From Pseudomonas sp. KK4 (GTDB lineage Bacteria; Pseudomonadota; Gammaproteobacteria; Pseudomonadales; Pseudomonadaceae): a DNA stretch of 64,000 nucleotides. The notes beneath the pieces were generated by a model. The model worked only from the letters and a program-made list of their open reading frames with translations. It did no database searches and was not told where the DNA came from. A program made the position numbers and the translations under genes. The stretch spans positions 1 through 64,000 of the forward strand of contig NZ_LYVP01000005.1 in the NCBI RefSeq assembly GCF_001984065.1, given 5' to 3'. Shown here piece after piece: positions 8,558-17,608 of the stretch (position 1 is its first letter; the number at the start of each line of letters is the position of its first letter).

Positions 8558-9382
8558 CTACGCGGTCTTGAGGGACCTCTCGCCGAGGAACTTCAGTAGC
8601 GTTTCGGTCACAAACGCCGGGTTCTCCAGATTGGAAATATGCCCCGCCTCCGGCACCAGCACGCACGGGCAGCCAATCAACTGCGCCATTTCCTGCGCCT
8701 CCGACGGCGGCCGCGGCTTGTCCTGATCGCCACAGATCACCAGCGTGCTCGCCGCATCCAGTTCACCGAGACGCGGCAACAGATCGTCGCGACCAAAGGT
8801 GATGCGCCCCATCGGCACGATGCTTTCACGCAGGCGTTCAGCGGGCAATGCCGCCAGCTTGGCGCGAAAATCCTGATACAGCGCCGACTGCGGATCGATG
8901 CCCGGACGGAAGAAGATCGGCACCACGATGTCCAGCAACTGCGGAGCGATCACGCCGGTTTCTTCGATCATCTTGAACAGCGAGAAGTAGTACTGGCGAG
9001 TCGGCTCCGGTTCGACGCCGACATAGGTGTCCATCAGCACCAGCCCGTTGAGCCGTTGCGGTGCCGACAACGCCAGGCGCACGCCCCACATGCCGCCGAC
9101 CGACAGCCCGACCAGGGTCACGCGGTCGATGTCCAGATGATCGAGCAACGCCAGGGCCTGACGCGCCACGTCGTCCAGTGAGGTGGTGCCTGCGGGCAGC
9201 GGTCCGGACTCACCGTGGCCCCAAAGGTCCAGGGCGATCACCCGATAGTGTTGCGACAACGCGGCTATCTGCGGCGCCCACATGGCCTGGTCCCACAGGT
9301 AACTGCCGGCCAGCAGCACGGCCGGGCCAGTGCCTTGATCAATGTAATGAAGGGGTTGTCCGTCCAGGGTTACGAAGGGCAT
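8558..9382 (-). CDS. alpha/beta-fold hydrolase
   Basis: 274 residues covering the whole fold. Visible are the strand-turn segment around DLWGHGES, the nucleophile elbow GLSVGG (Ser near residue 93), a late acidic residue in ICGDQDKP and the catalytic His in PEAGHISNLE. It is related to 3-oxoadipate enol-lactonase and similar hydrolases, but no catabolic neighbours support that substrate. The lid domain is about 60 residues. Single gene between a REP doublet and a solute-binding protein gene. Confidence 0.85.
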   Translation of the reverse strand: MPFVTLDGQPLHYIDQGTGPAVLLAGSYLWDQAMWAPQIAALSQHYRVIALDLWGHGESGPLPAGTTSLDDVARQALALLDHLDIDRVTLVGLSVGGMWGVRLALSAPQRLNGLVLMDTYVGVEPEPTRQYYFSLFKMIEETGVIAPQLLDIVVPIFFRPGIDPQSALYQDFRAKLAALPAERLRESIVPMGRITFGRDDLLPRLGELDAASTLVICGDQDKPRPPSEAQEMAQLIGCPCVLVPEAGHISNLENPAFVTETLLKFLGERSLKTA

Positions 9383-9502
9383 CGGATGTTTCCGCTTGTA
9401 AAAATGGAGCGCAAAGACTGAGCGGCTCGCGGTGTGTAGTCAATCGTACCCATGTATGGATCTGAGCCGGCTCTTTTGCAGGCAGGTTATGTTCCGGCCT
9501 GC

Positions 9503-10315
9503 TCAGCGCGGTACCGGTACGATCGCAATCTTGTACGGGTCGAAAATCTTCAGCATCTGACCGTTGTCCCGCAACCCTTGCAGCAAATGGCTGAACGCCT
9601 CGCCCGAGATCGGCGCAGCGGGGCGCAGGATGGCGTAGTGGTGATACACCTGAGCGATGCGGTCGGAGACCAGCAGTTGATCGGCGACCTTCAGATTGCG
9701 CAGGAAATAGTCGCTCAGGTACGAGCGCGTGACCAGGGCGATATCGGCGCGGCCGCGCAGGACCATCAGCAGGTTGCTGTCATGGGAGTAGGTCAGTGTG
9801 GCGTTGTAGGTAGTGGCCAGGTATTTGGGGTCGGCATTGAAGTTGGCGAATTCGTAGTGGTAACCGCTGAACAGTGCCAGGCGCTTGCCCTTGAGGTCGT
9901 CAAAATACTCCTGCTGACGCGCCGGGCGGTTTTCCGGCTGGCGTTGCGCGACGAAAATCTCGGCGTCTTCCAGACCCATGTCGACATCCGTGTGGGGAAT
10001 GTCTTCCCAGCCCCAGGCCGGGTTTTCGAAGATCGCCATGTCGATCCGGCCTTGCTTGAAATCGCCGAAACGCCGGGGAATGGAGGTGGGCACCAACACG
10101 AACTGATAGTGGGTCTGCAGCGCATTGAGCGCTTCGACCAGCTGCGGCAGCAGGCCGGTGTCGGCGCCGTTTTCCGGGCGGATGGTATAGGGTGGAAAGT
10201 GCGCGGCACCGATGCGCACCAGCTGCGCCGCCTGGGATGGCATGGCCCACAACGCCGCAAACGCTGTCAGCGCTCCCATGAAAATCCGCGAAGCCGTCCG
10301 ATTTGGCGAAGACAT
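9503..10315 (-). CDS. periplasmic solute-binding protein family 3-like
   Basis: About 270 residues with a signal peptide (hydrophobic run about residues 12-27, cleavage after SQA). The rest fits the family 3 amino-acid-binding fold: a GAAHFPPYTI start, a GRIDMAIF segment and a second lobe containing RGRADIALV. There is no permease or ATPase gene beside it, so it is an orphan; such proteins often serve as binding or sensing components. ATG 10315 was preferred to the TTG one codon upstream. Confidence 0.8.
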   Translation of the reverse strand: MSSPNRTASRIFMGALTAFAALWAMPSQAAQLVRIGAAHFPPYTIRPENGADTGLLPQLVEALNALQTHYQFVLVPTSIPRRFGDFKQGRIDMAIFENPAWGWEDIPHTDVDMGLEDAEIFVAQRQPENRPARQQEYFDDLKGKRLALFSGYHYEFANFNADPKYLATTYNATLTYSHDSNLLMVLRGRADIALVTRSYLSDYFLRNLKVADQLLVSDRIAQVYHHYAILRPAAPISGEAFSHLLQGLRDNGQMLKIFDPYKIAIVPVPR

Positions 10316-10406
10316 CAAAACAACCTACTCCCCGAAAGACCGCATCAATGCATTCAAGCTAGGCGGTTTCGCCCAGTTAGCCAGTTTCCTGCTGCACGAT
10401 ACGCAC

Positions 10407-11033
10407 TTATTGTTTCTCCTCCAGCACCAGGATCAACGCCTCGTCGGCCAACTGATCCAGGCTCATGCTGCCACCGGCGCGAAACCAGGTGGTGGTCCAG
10501 GACAGCGCACCGGTGAGGAAACGCCGGGTGATGAACACATCACCGCGGATGAAACCGGCACGCTTGGCCTCGCCCAGTACCTGCAGCCAAATATCCTCAT
10601 AAATGTCGCGCAACGCCAGTACCTGAGCCTGGCCGTCTTCGGACAGCGAACGCCATTCATAGACCAACACCGCCATGGCCTCGCCGCTGCCGCCCATGAT
10701 CGACTGTAACTCACAGCGGATCAGCGCCAGCACCCGCTCGCGTACGCTGCCCGCCTCGGCGATGGCTGCCCGCATCAATGCGGTGTTATAGCGGATGGTC
10801 TCTTCCATCACCGCCCGCAGGATTTCATCCTTGCTCTTGAAGTGATGAAAAATGCTCCCTGACTGGATGCCCACGGCACCGGCCAGATCGCGCACCGTGG
10901 TGCGCTCGAAACCTTTGTTGCGAAACAGGTGGGCCGCCACTTGCAGCAGCTTGCCACGGGCGCTGTCCGGATCGGTCAACTGGCCGTTATCGACCAATTC
11001 GCGCATGACCCTCAGGGCTTTTTGCTCGTCCAC
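10407..11033 (-). CDS. atuR: TetR-family repressor AtuR
   Basis: 208 residues. The TetR helix-turn-helix is near residues 25-70 ([32 protein letters not shown]), with a helical ligand domain after it. It diverges from atuA, as in P. aeruginosa, where AtuR represses the acyclic terpene utilisation genes by binding two inverted repeats between the genes. Both repeats are present here. I chose GTG 11033 because AGGAGA stands six to seven bases ahead of it; the open frame continues upstream only to a TTG without a binding site. Confidence 0.88.
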   Translation of the reverse strand: MDEQKALRVMRELVDNGQLTDPDSARGKLLQVAAHLFRNKGFERTTVRDLAGAVGIQSGSIFHHFKSKDEILRAVMEETIRYNTALMRAAIAEAGSVRERVLALIRCELQSIMGGSGEAMAVLVYEWRSLSEDGQAQVLALRDIYEDIWLQVLGEAKRAGFIRGDVFITRRFLTGALSWTTTWFRAGGSMSLDQLADEALILVLEEKQ

Positions 11034-11121
11034 CCGTTCTCTCCTACAGTCGATCAATCACCACCGCCCATCACAGCAAAATTCAGCGGCCTTGCGCCGG
11101 CAATTTAAGCTGGCCATGGCA

Positions 11122-11139
11122 ACCAAGCAAGCGCTCGGG
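11122..11139. promoter_or_regulatory. AtuR operator copy 1
   Basis: ACCAAGCAAGCGCTCGGG. It is an imperfect inverted repeat (CCAAGC ... GCTCGG) and matches the reverse complement of the second copy at 16 of 18 positions. It lies in the atuR-atuA intergenic region. The known AtuR sites of P. aeruginosa are likewise two inverted repeats in this intergenic region. Confidence 0.75.
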
Positions 11140-11164
11140 CGGAAGATATTTGAGCCGTTTACAA

Positions 11165-11182
11165 ACCAAGCGCTTGCTTGGT
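11165..11182. promoter_or_regulatory. AtuR operator copy 2
   Basis: ACCAAGCGCTTGCTTGGT, with perfect six-base arms CCAAGC/GCTTGG around GCTT. It is an inverted copy of the first site, with centres 43 bases apart (about four helical turns). A weak sigma-70 candidate (TTTACA 11158, TAGTCT 11182, 18-base spacer) would be covered by this site, fitting repression of atuA. Confidence 0.78.
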
Positions 11183-11218
11183 AGTCTCGAAACACATCTG
11201 TCGGAGGGGGTTACTCAA

Positions 11219-13015
11219 TTGACTGCGCCCAAAACCATTCGCATCGGCTGCGCCAGCGCGTTCTGGGGGGACACCTCGACTGCCGCTGCGCAACTGGTGG
11301 ACGGCGGACGCCTGGACTATCTGGTGTTCGATTACCTGGCCGAGATCACCCTGTCGATCATGGCAGGGGCACGGATGAAAGATCCCCAGGCCGGGTATGC
11401 CAGCGACTTCGTCGAAGTCCTGAGCCCCTTACTCACGCAACTGGCCGAACAGAACATTCGCATCATCAGCAATGCCGGCGGGGTCAACCCAAAGGCTTGC
11501 GCCGCCGCCCTGCAGGCTGTCTGTGACAAGGCCGGGGTGCCCTTGAAGATCGCCGTGCTGCTGGGCGACGACCTGCAACCGCAGTTCCGGCAACTGAGCA
11601 CACGCGGTCTACATGAAATGTTCAGCGGCGCGCCGTTGCCGCCCCTGTGCGTCTCGACCAACGCCTACCTCGGCGCCCCCGGCATCGTCGAAGCCCTGCG
11701 CCTGGGTGCCGACATTGTCATCACCGGGCGCGTGGTCGACAGCGCGGTGGTCAGCGCGGCGCTGGTGCATGAGTTCGGCTGGTCGTGGCAGGACTACGAC
11801 AAACTGGCCCAGGCCGCCCTGGCCGGCCATATCATCGAATGCGGCGCCCAATGCACCGGGGGCAATTTCACCGATTGGCGCGATGTGCCCGACTACGAAC
11901 ACATCGGCTTTCCCATCGTCGAAGTCAGCACCGACGGCCAGTTCATCGTCAGCAAACCCGAAGGCTCCGGTGGCCTGGTCACCGAACTGACCGTGGGCGA
12001 GCAGATGCTGTACGAAATCGGCGATCCACGGGCCTACCTGCTGCCGGACGTGGTCTGCGATTTCACCCAGGTCAAACTGGTGCAACAAGGCAAGAACGCC
12101 GTTCGGGTCCACGGCGCCAAAGGCTTGCCGCCTACCGATCAGTACAAGGTCAGCGCCACCTACCCCGACGGTTTCCGCTGCACCGCCAGTTGCCTGATCG
12201 CCGGTATCGACGCGGTGGCCAAGGCCCGCCGCGTCAGCCAGGCGATCATCGACAAGACCTCGGAGATTTTCACCCGGCGCGGCTGGGCGCCCTACAGCGA
12301 CGTGAACATCGAACTGCTCGGCAGCGAAGCCACCTACGGCCCTCACGGGCAGCGCCAGGACAGCCGCGAAGTGGTGATCAAGCTCGCGGTGCGCCATCCG
12401 AACAAGCAGGCGCTGATCCTGTTTTCGCGAGAGATCGCCCAAGCCGCCACCGGCATGGCGCCGGGGCTGACCGGCATTGTTGGCGGTCGGCCCACGGTGT
12501 ATCCGCTGATCCGCCTGTTTTCCTTTCTCATCGACAAAAGCGCCTGCACGCTGGAGATTGAACTCAGCGGCGAGTGCTTGCCCTGTGCCCTGCCCGCCGT
12601 CGATGTCCTCGCCCCCGACGACTTGCCCGCGCCCTTCGACCCGCCGAAACCGAGCGAACGGGCCGACGCCAGCGTGGCGCTGATCAAACTCGCCGTGGCC
12701 CGCTCCGGCGACAAGGGCAACCACAGCAACATCGGGGTCATGGCTCGCGAGCCCGAGTACCTGCCGTGGATCGCTGAAGCCTTGACCCCGGAAGTGGTCG
12801 TCGACTGGATGAGCCACGTCCTCGATCCGGTGCTCGGCCGTGTCGAACGCTGGTACCTGCCCGCCACCCACAGCCTGAACTTCCTGTTGGAAAACGCCCT
12901 GGGCGGTGGCGGTATCGCCAGCCTGCGCATCGACCCGCAAGGCAAGGCCTTCGCCCAGCAATTGCTGGAAATCCAGATTCCGGTGCCCCAGCGCATCGCC
13001 GACCAGGTCAATTAG
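11219..13015 (+). CDS. atuA: acyclic terpene utilisation protein AtuA
   Basis: 598 residues. The large N-terminal DUF1446 domain (about 1-450) begins [15 protein letters not shown], and a smaller C-terminal AtuA_C-type domain (about 490-590) includes [16 protein letters not shown]. It is needed for citronellol/geraniol growth in pseudomonads; its reaction is not settled, though late hydroxy-acyl-CoA processing has been suggested. The start is TTG 11219, preceded by a very strong GGAGGGGG at 8 bases. Starts further upstream would run into the operator. First gene of the atuABCDEF run. Confidence 0.9.
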   Translation: MTAPKTIRIGCASAFWGDTSTAAAQLVDGGRLDYLVFDYLAEITLSIMAGARMKDPQAGYASDFVEVLSPLLTQLAEQNIRIISNAGGVNPKACAAALQAVCDKAGVPLKIAVLLGDDLQPQFRQLSTRGLHEMFSGAPLPPLCVSTNAYLGAPGIVEALRLGADIVITGRVVDSAVVSAALVHEFGWSWQDYDKLAQAALAGHIIECGAQCTGGNFTDWRDVPDYEHIGFPIVEVSTDGQFIVSKPEGSGGLVTELTVGEQMLYEIGDPRAYLLPDVVCDFTQVKLVQQGKNAVRVHGAKGLPPTDQYKVSATYPDGFRCTASCLIAGIDAVAKARRVSQAIIDKTSEIFTRRGWAPYSDVNIELLGSEATYGPHGQRQDSREVVIKLAVRHPNKQALILFSREIAQAATGMAPGLTGIVGGRPTVYPLIRLFSFLIDKSACTLEIELSGECLPCALPAVDVLAPDDLPAPFDPPKPSERADASVALIKLAVARSGDKGNHSNIGVMAREPEYLPWIAEALTPEVVVDWMSHVLDPVLGRVERWYLPATHSLNFLLENALGGGGIASLRIDPQGKAFAQQLLEIQIPVPQRIADQVN

Positions 13016-13027
13016 AGGACTGTCGTC

Positions 13028-13897
13028 ATGGCCTACGATTCGATTTTCAAAGCCGACTTGTTTGCCGGGCAAAACATCATCGTCACCGGTGGCGGCAGTG
13101 GTATCGGCCGCTGCACCGCCCACGAACTGGCGGCCCTCGGCGCCCACGTGCTGCTGGTGGGGCGCAAGGCCGACAAACTCAAGGCCGTCGCCGCCGAGAT
13201 TGCCCAGGACGGTGGCAAGGCCGACTGGATGGCCTGCGACATTCGCGAGGAGGAAGCGGTGGCGCACCTGGTCAGCGAACTGATCCGCAAGCACGGGCCG
13301 ATCCACGGGCTGGTCAACAATGCCGGCGGCCAGTACCCCTCGCCGCTGGCCTCGATCAACCAGAAGGGTTTCGAAACGGTGATGCGCACCAATCTGGTGG
13401 GCGGCTTCCTGATGGCCCGGGAAGTGTTCAACCAGTCCATGAGCAAGCACGGCGGGGCCATCGTCAACATGCTCGCCGACATGTGGGGCGGCATGCCCGG
13501 CATGGGTCATTCCGGGGCGGCGCGCTCAGGCATGGACAACCTGACCAAGACCGCCGCCTTCGAATGGGGTTATGCCGGAGTTCGGGTCAACGCCGTGGCG
13601 CCGGGCTGGATTGCCTCCAGCGGCATGGACACTTACGACGGCGCTTTCAGAGCAGTGATCCCGACCTTGCGCGAACACGTGCCACTCAAGCGCATCGGCA
13701 CCGAATCGGAAGTCAGCACGGCGATCGTGTTCCTGTTGAGCCCGGCGGCGGCGTTCGTCAGTGGCAGCACCCTGCGCATCGATGGCGCCGCCAGCCTCGG
13801 AGGGCGCGCGTGGCCTATCCACAAGGCGACCAACAGCGAGTCGTACAACGGTTTTCACCGCGCCGATTTGCCCGATGTGCTCAAGGACAAGGAATAA
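13028..13897 (+). CDS. atuB: short-chain dehydrogenase AtuB
   Basis: 289 residues, classical SDR. The cofactor loop TGGGSGIG (about residues 20-27) and NNAG motif (about 98-101) are present. The usual active-site Tyr is replaced: the segment reads GHSGAARSGMDNLTK, so the canonical YxxxK is not intact, as in the 2,4-dienoyl-CoA reductase branch. It is likely an oxidoreductase on terpenoid alcohols, aldehydes or CoA esters. It starts 12 bases after atuA with a GAGGA binding site. Confidence 0.87.
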   Translation: MAYDSIFKADLFAGQNIIVTGGGSGIGRCTAHELAALGAHVLLVGRKADKLKAVAAEIAQDGGKADWMACDIREEEAVAHLVSELIRKHGPIHGLVNNAGGQYPSPLASINQKGFETVMRTNLVGGFLMAREVFNQSMSKHGGAIVNMLADMWGGMPGMGHSGAARSGMDNLTKTAAFEWGYAGVRVNAVAPGWIASSGMDTYDGAFRAVIPTLREHVPLKRIGTESEVSTAIVFLLSPAAAFVSGSTLRIDGAASLGGRAWPIHKATNSESYNGFHRADLPDVLKDKE

Positions 13898-13900
13898 GCC

Positions 13901-15517
13901 ATGCCGGTGATTGAGTCCCAACTCGACCCGCTCAGTGAAGCGTTCGCGCAGAACCGTGCCGCGATGCTGGCCGCCATCGAACAAGTCCGTCAGCTCGAAC
14001 AGAACCTGCTGAACAAAGCGGCCGAAGCCAAAGCGAAGTTCGACAAACGCGGGCAATTGCTGCCCCGCGATCGCCTCAATCTGTTGCTCGACCCCGGCGC
14101 GCCGTTCCTCGAACTGGCCAGCCTGGCCGGCTACAAGCTGCACGATGACAAGGACGGCAGTTCGGCCGGTGGCGGCCTGATCGCCGGGATCGGCTATGTG
14201 TCCGGCGTACGGGCACTGGTGGTGGCGAACAACAGCGCGATCAAGGGCGGGACCATCTCCCCCAGCGGCTTGAAAAAATCCCTGCGCCTGCAACAGATCG
14301 CCCTGGAAAACAAACTGCCGGTCATCACCCTCGCCGAAAGCGGCGGCGCCAATCTCAACTATGCGGCAGAGATTTTCGTCGAGGGCGCCCGCAGCTTTGC
14401 CAATCAGGCGCGGATGTCGGCCATGGGCCTGCCGCAGATCACCGTGGTGCACGGCTCGGCCACGGCGGGCGGCGCTTATCAGCCGGGGCTATCGGACTAC
14501 GTGGTGGTGGTGCGCGGCAAGGCCAAGCTGTTTCTCGCCGGGCCGCCGTTGCTCAAGGCCGCCACGGGCGAGATCGCCACCGATGAGGAACTGGGCGGCG
14601 CCGAGATGCACGCGCAGGTGGCCGGCACCGCCGAATACCTGGCGCAAAACGATGCCGACGGCATACGCCAGGTGCGCGAGATCGTCAGCCTGCTGGCCTG
14701 GAACGATCAATTGCCGTGGTTGCCCGAACCGCGATACGAAGCACCGCTCTACCCCATCGACGAGCTGCTGGGGCTGATTCCGGACGACCCGAAAAAACCC
14801 TATGACGTGCGCGAGATCATCGCCCGGATCGCCGACGCCTCGAACTTTCTCGAGTTCAAGGCCGAGTTCGACCAGCAGACAGTTTGCGGCCATCTGAAAA
14901 TCCAGGGACGCACCTGCGGCTTCATCGGCAACAACGGCCCGATCACGCCCAAGGGCGCAAGCAAGGCAGCGCAGTTCATTCAGCTGTGCGACCAGAGCCA
15001 GACCCCGTTGCTGTTTTTCCACAACACCACCGGGTTCATGGTCGGCACCGAATCGGAGCAGCAAGGGGTGATCAAGCACGGTGCGAAGATGATCCAGGCG
15101 GTGGCCAACGCCCGGGTGCCCAAACTCACGATCGTGGTCGGCGGCTCCTACGGCGCCGGCAACTATGCCATGTGCGGCCGCGGCCTCGACCCGCGCTTCA
15201 TCTTCGCCTGGCCCAACAGCCGCACGGCGGTGATGGGCGGCGCCCAGGCCGGCAAGGTGCTGCGCATCGTCACCGAGGCCAAGCAGGCCAAGGACGGCCT
15301 GGTGCCCGACCCGAAGATGCTCGACATGCTCGAACAGGTCACCGCGCAGAAACTCGACAGCCAGTCCACGGCACTCTACGGCAGCGCCAATTTATGGGAC
15401 GACGGCTTGATCGACCCCCGTGACACCCGGACCTTGCTCGGCTATTTGCTGGATATCTGCCACGAGGCCCACGTGCGGCCGTTGCAAGCCAACAGTTTTG
15501 GTATCGCCCGCTTCTAG
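13901..15517 (+). CDS. atuC: geranyl-CoA carboxylase beta subunit AtuC
   Basis: 538 residues, acyl-CoA carboxylase carboxyltransferase subunit. The N- and C-terminal crotonase-like halves carry the oxyanion glycines (SGGANL near residue 147; GGSYGAGNYAMCGR near residue 412). With AtuF it should carboxylate cis-geranyl-CoA to isohexenyl-glutaconyl-CoA. It follows atuB by only three bases. The similar LiuB subunit (methylcrotonyl-CoA) is the main alternative, but the DUF1446, SDR and TetR neighbours mark this as atu. Confidence 0.9.
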   Translation: MPVIESQLDPLSEAFAQNRAAMLAAIEQVRQLEQNLLNKAAEAKAKFDKRGQLLPRDRLNLLLDPGAPFLELASLAGYKLHDDKDGSSAGGGLIAGIGYVSGVRALVVANNSAIKGGTISPSGLKKSLRLQQIALENKLPVITLAESGGANLNYAAEIFVEGARSFANQARMSAMGLPQITVVHGSATAGGAYQPGLSDYVVVVRGKAKLFLAGPPLLKAATGEIATDEELGGAEMHAQVAGTAEYLAQNDADGIRQVREIVSLLAWNDQLPWLPEPRYEAPLYPIDELLGLIPDDPKKPYDVREIIARIADASNFLEFKAEFDQQTVCGHLKIQGRTCGFIGNNGPITPKGASKAAQFIQLCDQSQTPLLFFHNTTGFMVGTESEQQGVIKHGAKMIQAVANARVPKLTIVVGGSYGAGNYAMCGRGLDPRFIFAWPNSRTAVMGGAQAGKVLRIVTEAKQAKDGLVPDPKMLDMLEQVTAQKLDSQSTALYGSANLWDDGLIDPRDTRTLLGYLLDICHEAHVRPLQANSFGIARF

Positions 15518-15535
15518 GCTGGCGATTGAATGGAG

Positions 15536-15543
15536 AACAATAA
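15536..15543 (+). promoter_or_regulatory. candidate Hfq/Crc motif at the atuD start
   Basis: AACAATAA fits the AANAANAA motif used by Hfq/Crc for catabolite repression in Pseudomonas. It lies exactly between the GGAG (15532-15535) and the ATG (15546) of atuD. A second match, AAAAAGAA at 16692-16699, directly precedes the atuE ATG. Function is inferred from motif and position only. Confidence 0.4.
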
Positions 15544-15545
15544 AA

Positions 15546-16703
15546 ATGATCTTCACCCAGGAACACGAAGCACTGCGCCGCACCGTCCGCCAATTCGTCG
15601 ATCACGAGATCAATCCCCACGTCGAAGCATGGGAAAAGGCCGGGCGTTTTCCGATTCACGAGATCTTTCGCAAGGCCGGCGACCTGGGTTTGCTGGGCAT
15701 TTCCAAACCGGAAAAATTCGGTGGCATGGGGCTGGACTACAGCTACTCGATCGTCGCCGCCGAAGCGTTCGGCACCATTCATTGCGGCGGTATTCCGATG
15801 TCCATCGGGGTGCAGACCGACATGTGTACCCCGGCCCTGGCGAGATTCGGCTCCGATGAACTGCGCGACGAGTTCCTGCGCCCGGCCATCAGCGGCGAGC
15901 AGGTCGGCTGCATTGGCGTCTCGGAAGTGGGCGCCGGCTCCGACGTGGCAGGCTTGAAAACCACGGCGCGCAAGGACGGCGACGACTACGTGATCAACGG
16001 CAGCAAGATGTGGATCACCAACTCGCCCAGCGCCGACTTCATCTGCCTGCTGGCCAATACGTCGGACGACAAGCCGCACATCAACAAGTCGTTGATCATG
16101 GTGCCGATGAACATCCCCGGCATCAGCCTGAGTTCGCACCTGGACAAGCTCGGCATGCGCAGCTCGGAAACCGCCCAGGTGTTTTTCGATAACGTGCGCG
16201 TGCCCCAGCGCAACCGCATCGGCCACGAAGGCGCGGGGTTCATGATGCAGATGCTGCAGTTCCAGGAGGAACGCCTGTTCGGCGCGGCGAACATGATCAA
16301 GGGCCTGGAGTATTGCGTCGACAGCACCATCGAATACTGCAAGGAGCGCAAGACCTTTGGCAGTGCGCTGATCGACAACCAGGTCATTCACTTTCGCCTG
16401 GCGGAATTGCAGACCGAAATCGAATGCCTGCGCGCCTTGGTCTACCAGGCCACCGAGCAATACATCAAGGGCCAGGACGTCACGCGGCTGGCGTCCATGG
16501 CCAAGCTCAAGGCCGGTCGGCTGGGCCGCGAAGTCACTGACAGTTGCCTGCAATACTGGGGCGGCATGGGCTTCATGTGGGACAACCCGGTGGCCCGCGC
16601 CTACCGCGATGTGCGGCTGGTGTCGATCGGCGGCGGCGCCGACGAGATCATGCTGGGGATCATCTGCAAACTGATGGGCATTTTGCCGGGAAAAAAGAAA
16701 TGA
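15546..16703 (+). CDS. atuD: citronellyl-CoA dehydrogenase AtuD
   Basis: 385 residues, a complete acyl-CoA dehydrogenase: helical N-terminal domain, central beta domain with CIGVSEVGAGSD (about residues 122-133) and WITNSP, and C-terminal helices with QYWGGMGFMWDNPVAR. It should oxidise citronellyl-CoA to cis-geranyl-CoA with FAD, passing electrons to ETF. The ATG at 15546 has GGAG ten bases upstream. The stop overlaps the atuE start by four bases. Confidence 0.9.
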   Translation: MIFTQEHEALRRTVRQFVDHEINPHVEAWEKAGRFPIHEIFRKAGDLGLLGISKPEKFGGMGLDYSYSIVAAEAFGTIHCGGIPMSIGVQTDMCTPALARFGSDELRDEFLRPAISGEQVGCIGVSEVGAGSDVAGLKTTARKDGDDYVINGSKMWITNSPSADFICLLANTSDDKPHINKSLIMVPMNIPGISLSSHLDKLGMRSSETAQVFFDNVRVPQRNRIGHEGAGFMMQMLQFQEERLFGAANMIKGLEYCVDSTIEYCKERKTFGSALIDNQVIHFRLAELQTEIECLRALVYQATEQYIKGQDVTRLASMAKLKAGRLGREVTDSCLQYWGGMGFMWDNPVARAYRDVRLVSIGGGADEIMLGIICKLMGILPGKKK

Positions 16704-17497
16704 GCCGCCTGCCGCTTTGCGAGACCTTGCTGCTCGAACTGCACAACGGCGTGCTGCACATCACCCTCAATCGCCCGCAAAGCCGCAACGCCATGAGCCT
16801 GCAGATGGTCAGCGAACTGCGCGCGGTGCTGGCGGCGGTGCGCGATGACCGCACTGTTCGCGCACTGGTCATCGGCGGTGCCGGTGGGCATTTCAGCGCC
16901 GGAGGTGACATCAAGGACATGGCCGATGCCCGTGCCCAGGGCGCGACGGCTTACCGCGAACTCAACCGTGCGTTCGGTGCCCTGCTGGAAGAAACCCAGC
17001 ACGCCCCGCAAGTGGTGATCACCGTGCTGCAGGGCGCGGTGCTCGGTGGCGGTTTCGGCCTGGCCTGCGTCAGCGACGTGGCCCTGGCCGATCATCAGGC
17101 GCAATTCGGCCTGCCGGAAACCAGCCTCGGCCTGTTGCCGGCACAGATCGCGCCGTTCGTGGTCCAGCGCATCGGCCTGACCCAGGCCAGGCGCCTGGCG
17201 TTGACGGCGGCCCGCTTCGATGGCGCGCAGGCCCGGCGCATGGGCCTGGTGCATTTTGTCGAACAGGATCCGCAAGCCCTGGCCGAGCGCCTCGATGAGG
17301 TGTTGGCTCATGTGCTGTGCTGCGCGCCGGGGGCGAATGCGGCGACCAAGCAGTTGTTGTTGAAAAGTGCCGTGCAGCCTTCGGGTGAGCTGTTGGATGA
17401 GGCCGCGCAGTGGTTCAGCGAGGCGGTGGTCGGTGCGGAAGGCGTCGAGGGGACGATGGCCTTCGTGCAAAAACGTAAACCGGGGTGGGCCCTTTGA
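16700..17497 (+). CDS. atuE: isohexenyl-glutaconyl-CoA hydratase AtuE
   Basis: 265 residues, crotonase fold. The first oxyanion loop is FSAGGDIKDM (about residues 62-71) and the second GAVLGGGFGLA (about 114-124). It hydrates isohexenyl-glutaconyl-CoA in the citronellol route, between the carboxylase and the lyase step. Its ATG overlaps the atuD stop (ATGA). The final residues run into a REP-bearing gap before atuF. Confidence 0.88.
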   Translation: MSRLPLCETLLLELHNGVLHITLNRPQSRNAMSLQMVSELRAVLAAVRDDRTVRALVIGGAGGHFSAGGDIKDMADARAQGATAYRELNRAFGALLEETQHAPQVVITVLQGAVLGGGFGLACVSDVALADHQAQFGLPETSLGLLPAQIAPFVVQRIGLTQARRLALTAARFDGAQARRMGLVHFVEQDPQALAERLDEVLAHVLCCAPGANAATKQLLLKSAVQPSGELLDEAAQWFSEAVVGAEGVEGTMAFVQKRKPGWAL

Positions 17498-17501
17498 AAG
17501 C

Positions 17502-17567
17502 TTCGCGAGCAAGCCCGCTCCCACAGGGGAATGCATTTCAAACGGTGGGAGCGGGCTTGCTCGCGAA
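17502..17567. repeat. inverted REP pair inside the atu operon
   Basis: Arms TTCGCGAGCAAGCCCGCTCC and its complement, in inverted orientation with a loop of about 20 bases, between atuE and atuF. The doublet belongs to the CTCCCACA subtype also found near 53.3, 57.9 and 60.3 kb. Inside an operon it may stop exonucleases and make atuA-E more abundant than atuF. Confidence 0.9.
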
Positions 17568-17608
17568 GACGGCCTGACAGGCAACACAAATACCAGAGGA
17601 ACCACTCA

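Noticed and set aside
11609-13510. Long open frame of 633 codons on the minus strand opposite atuA-atuB
   Set aside because: It is the mirror frame of two well-supported genes in high-GC DNA, shows low-complexity G/Q/V/H-rich translation, and has no domain.
15339-16553. Open frame of 404 codons on the minus strand opposite atuD
   Set aside because: Same artefact of third-position GC; AtuD on the plus strand carries full family motifs.
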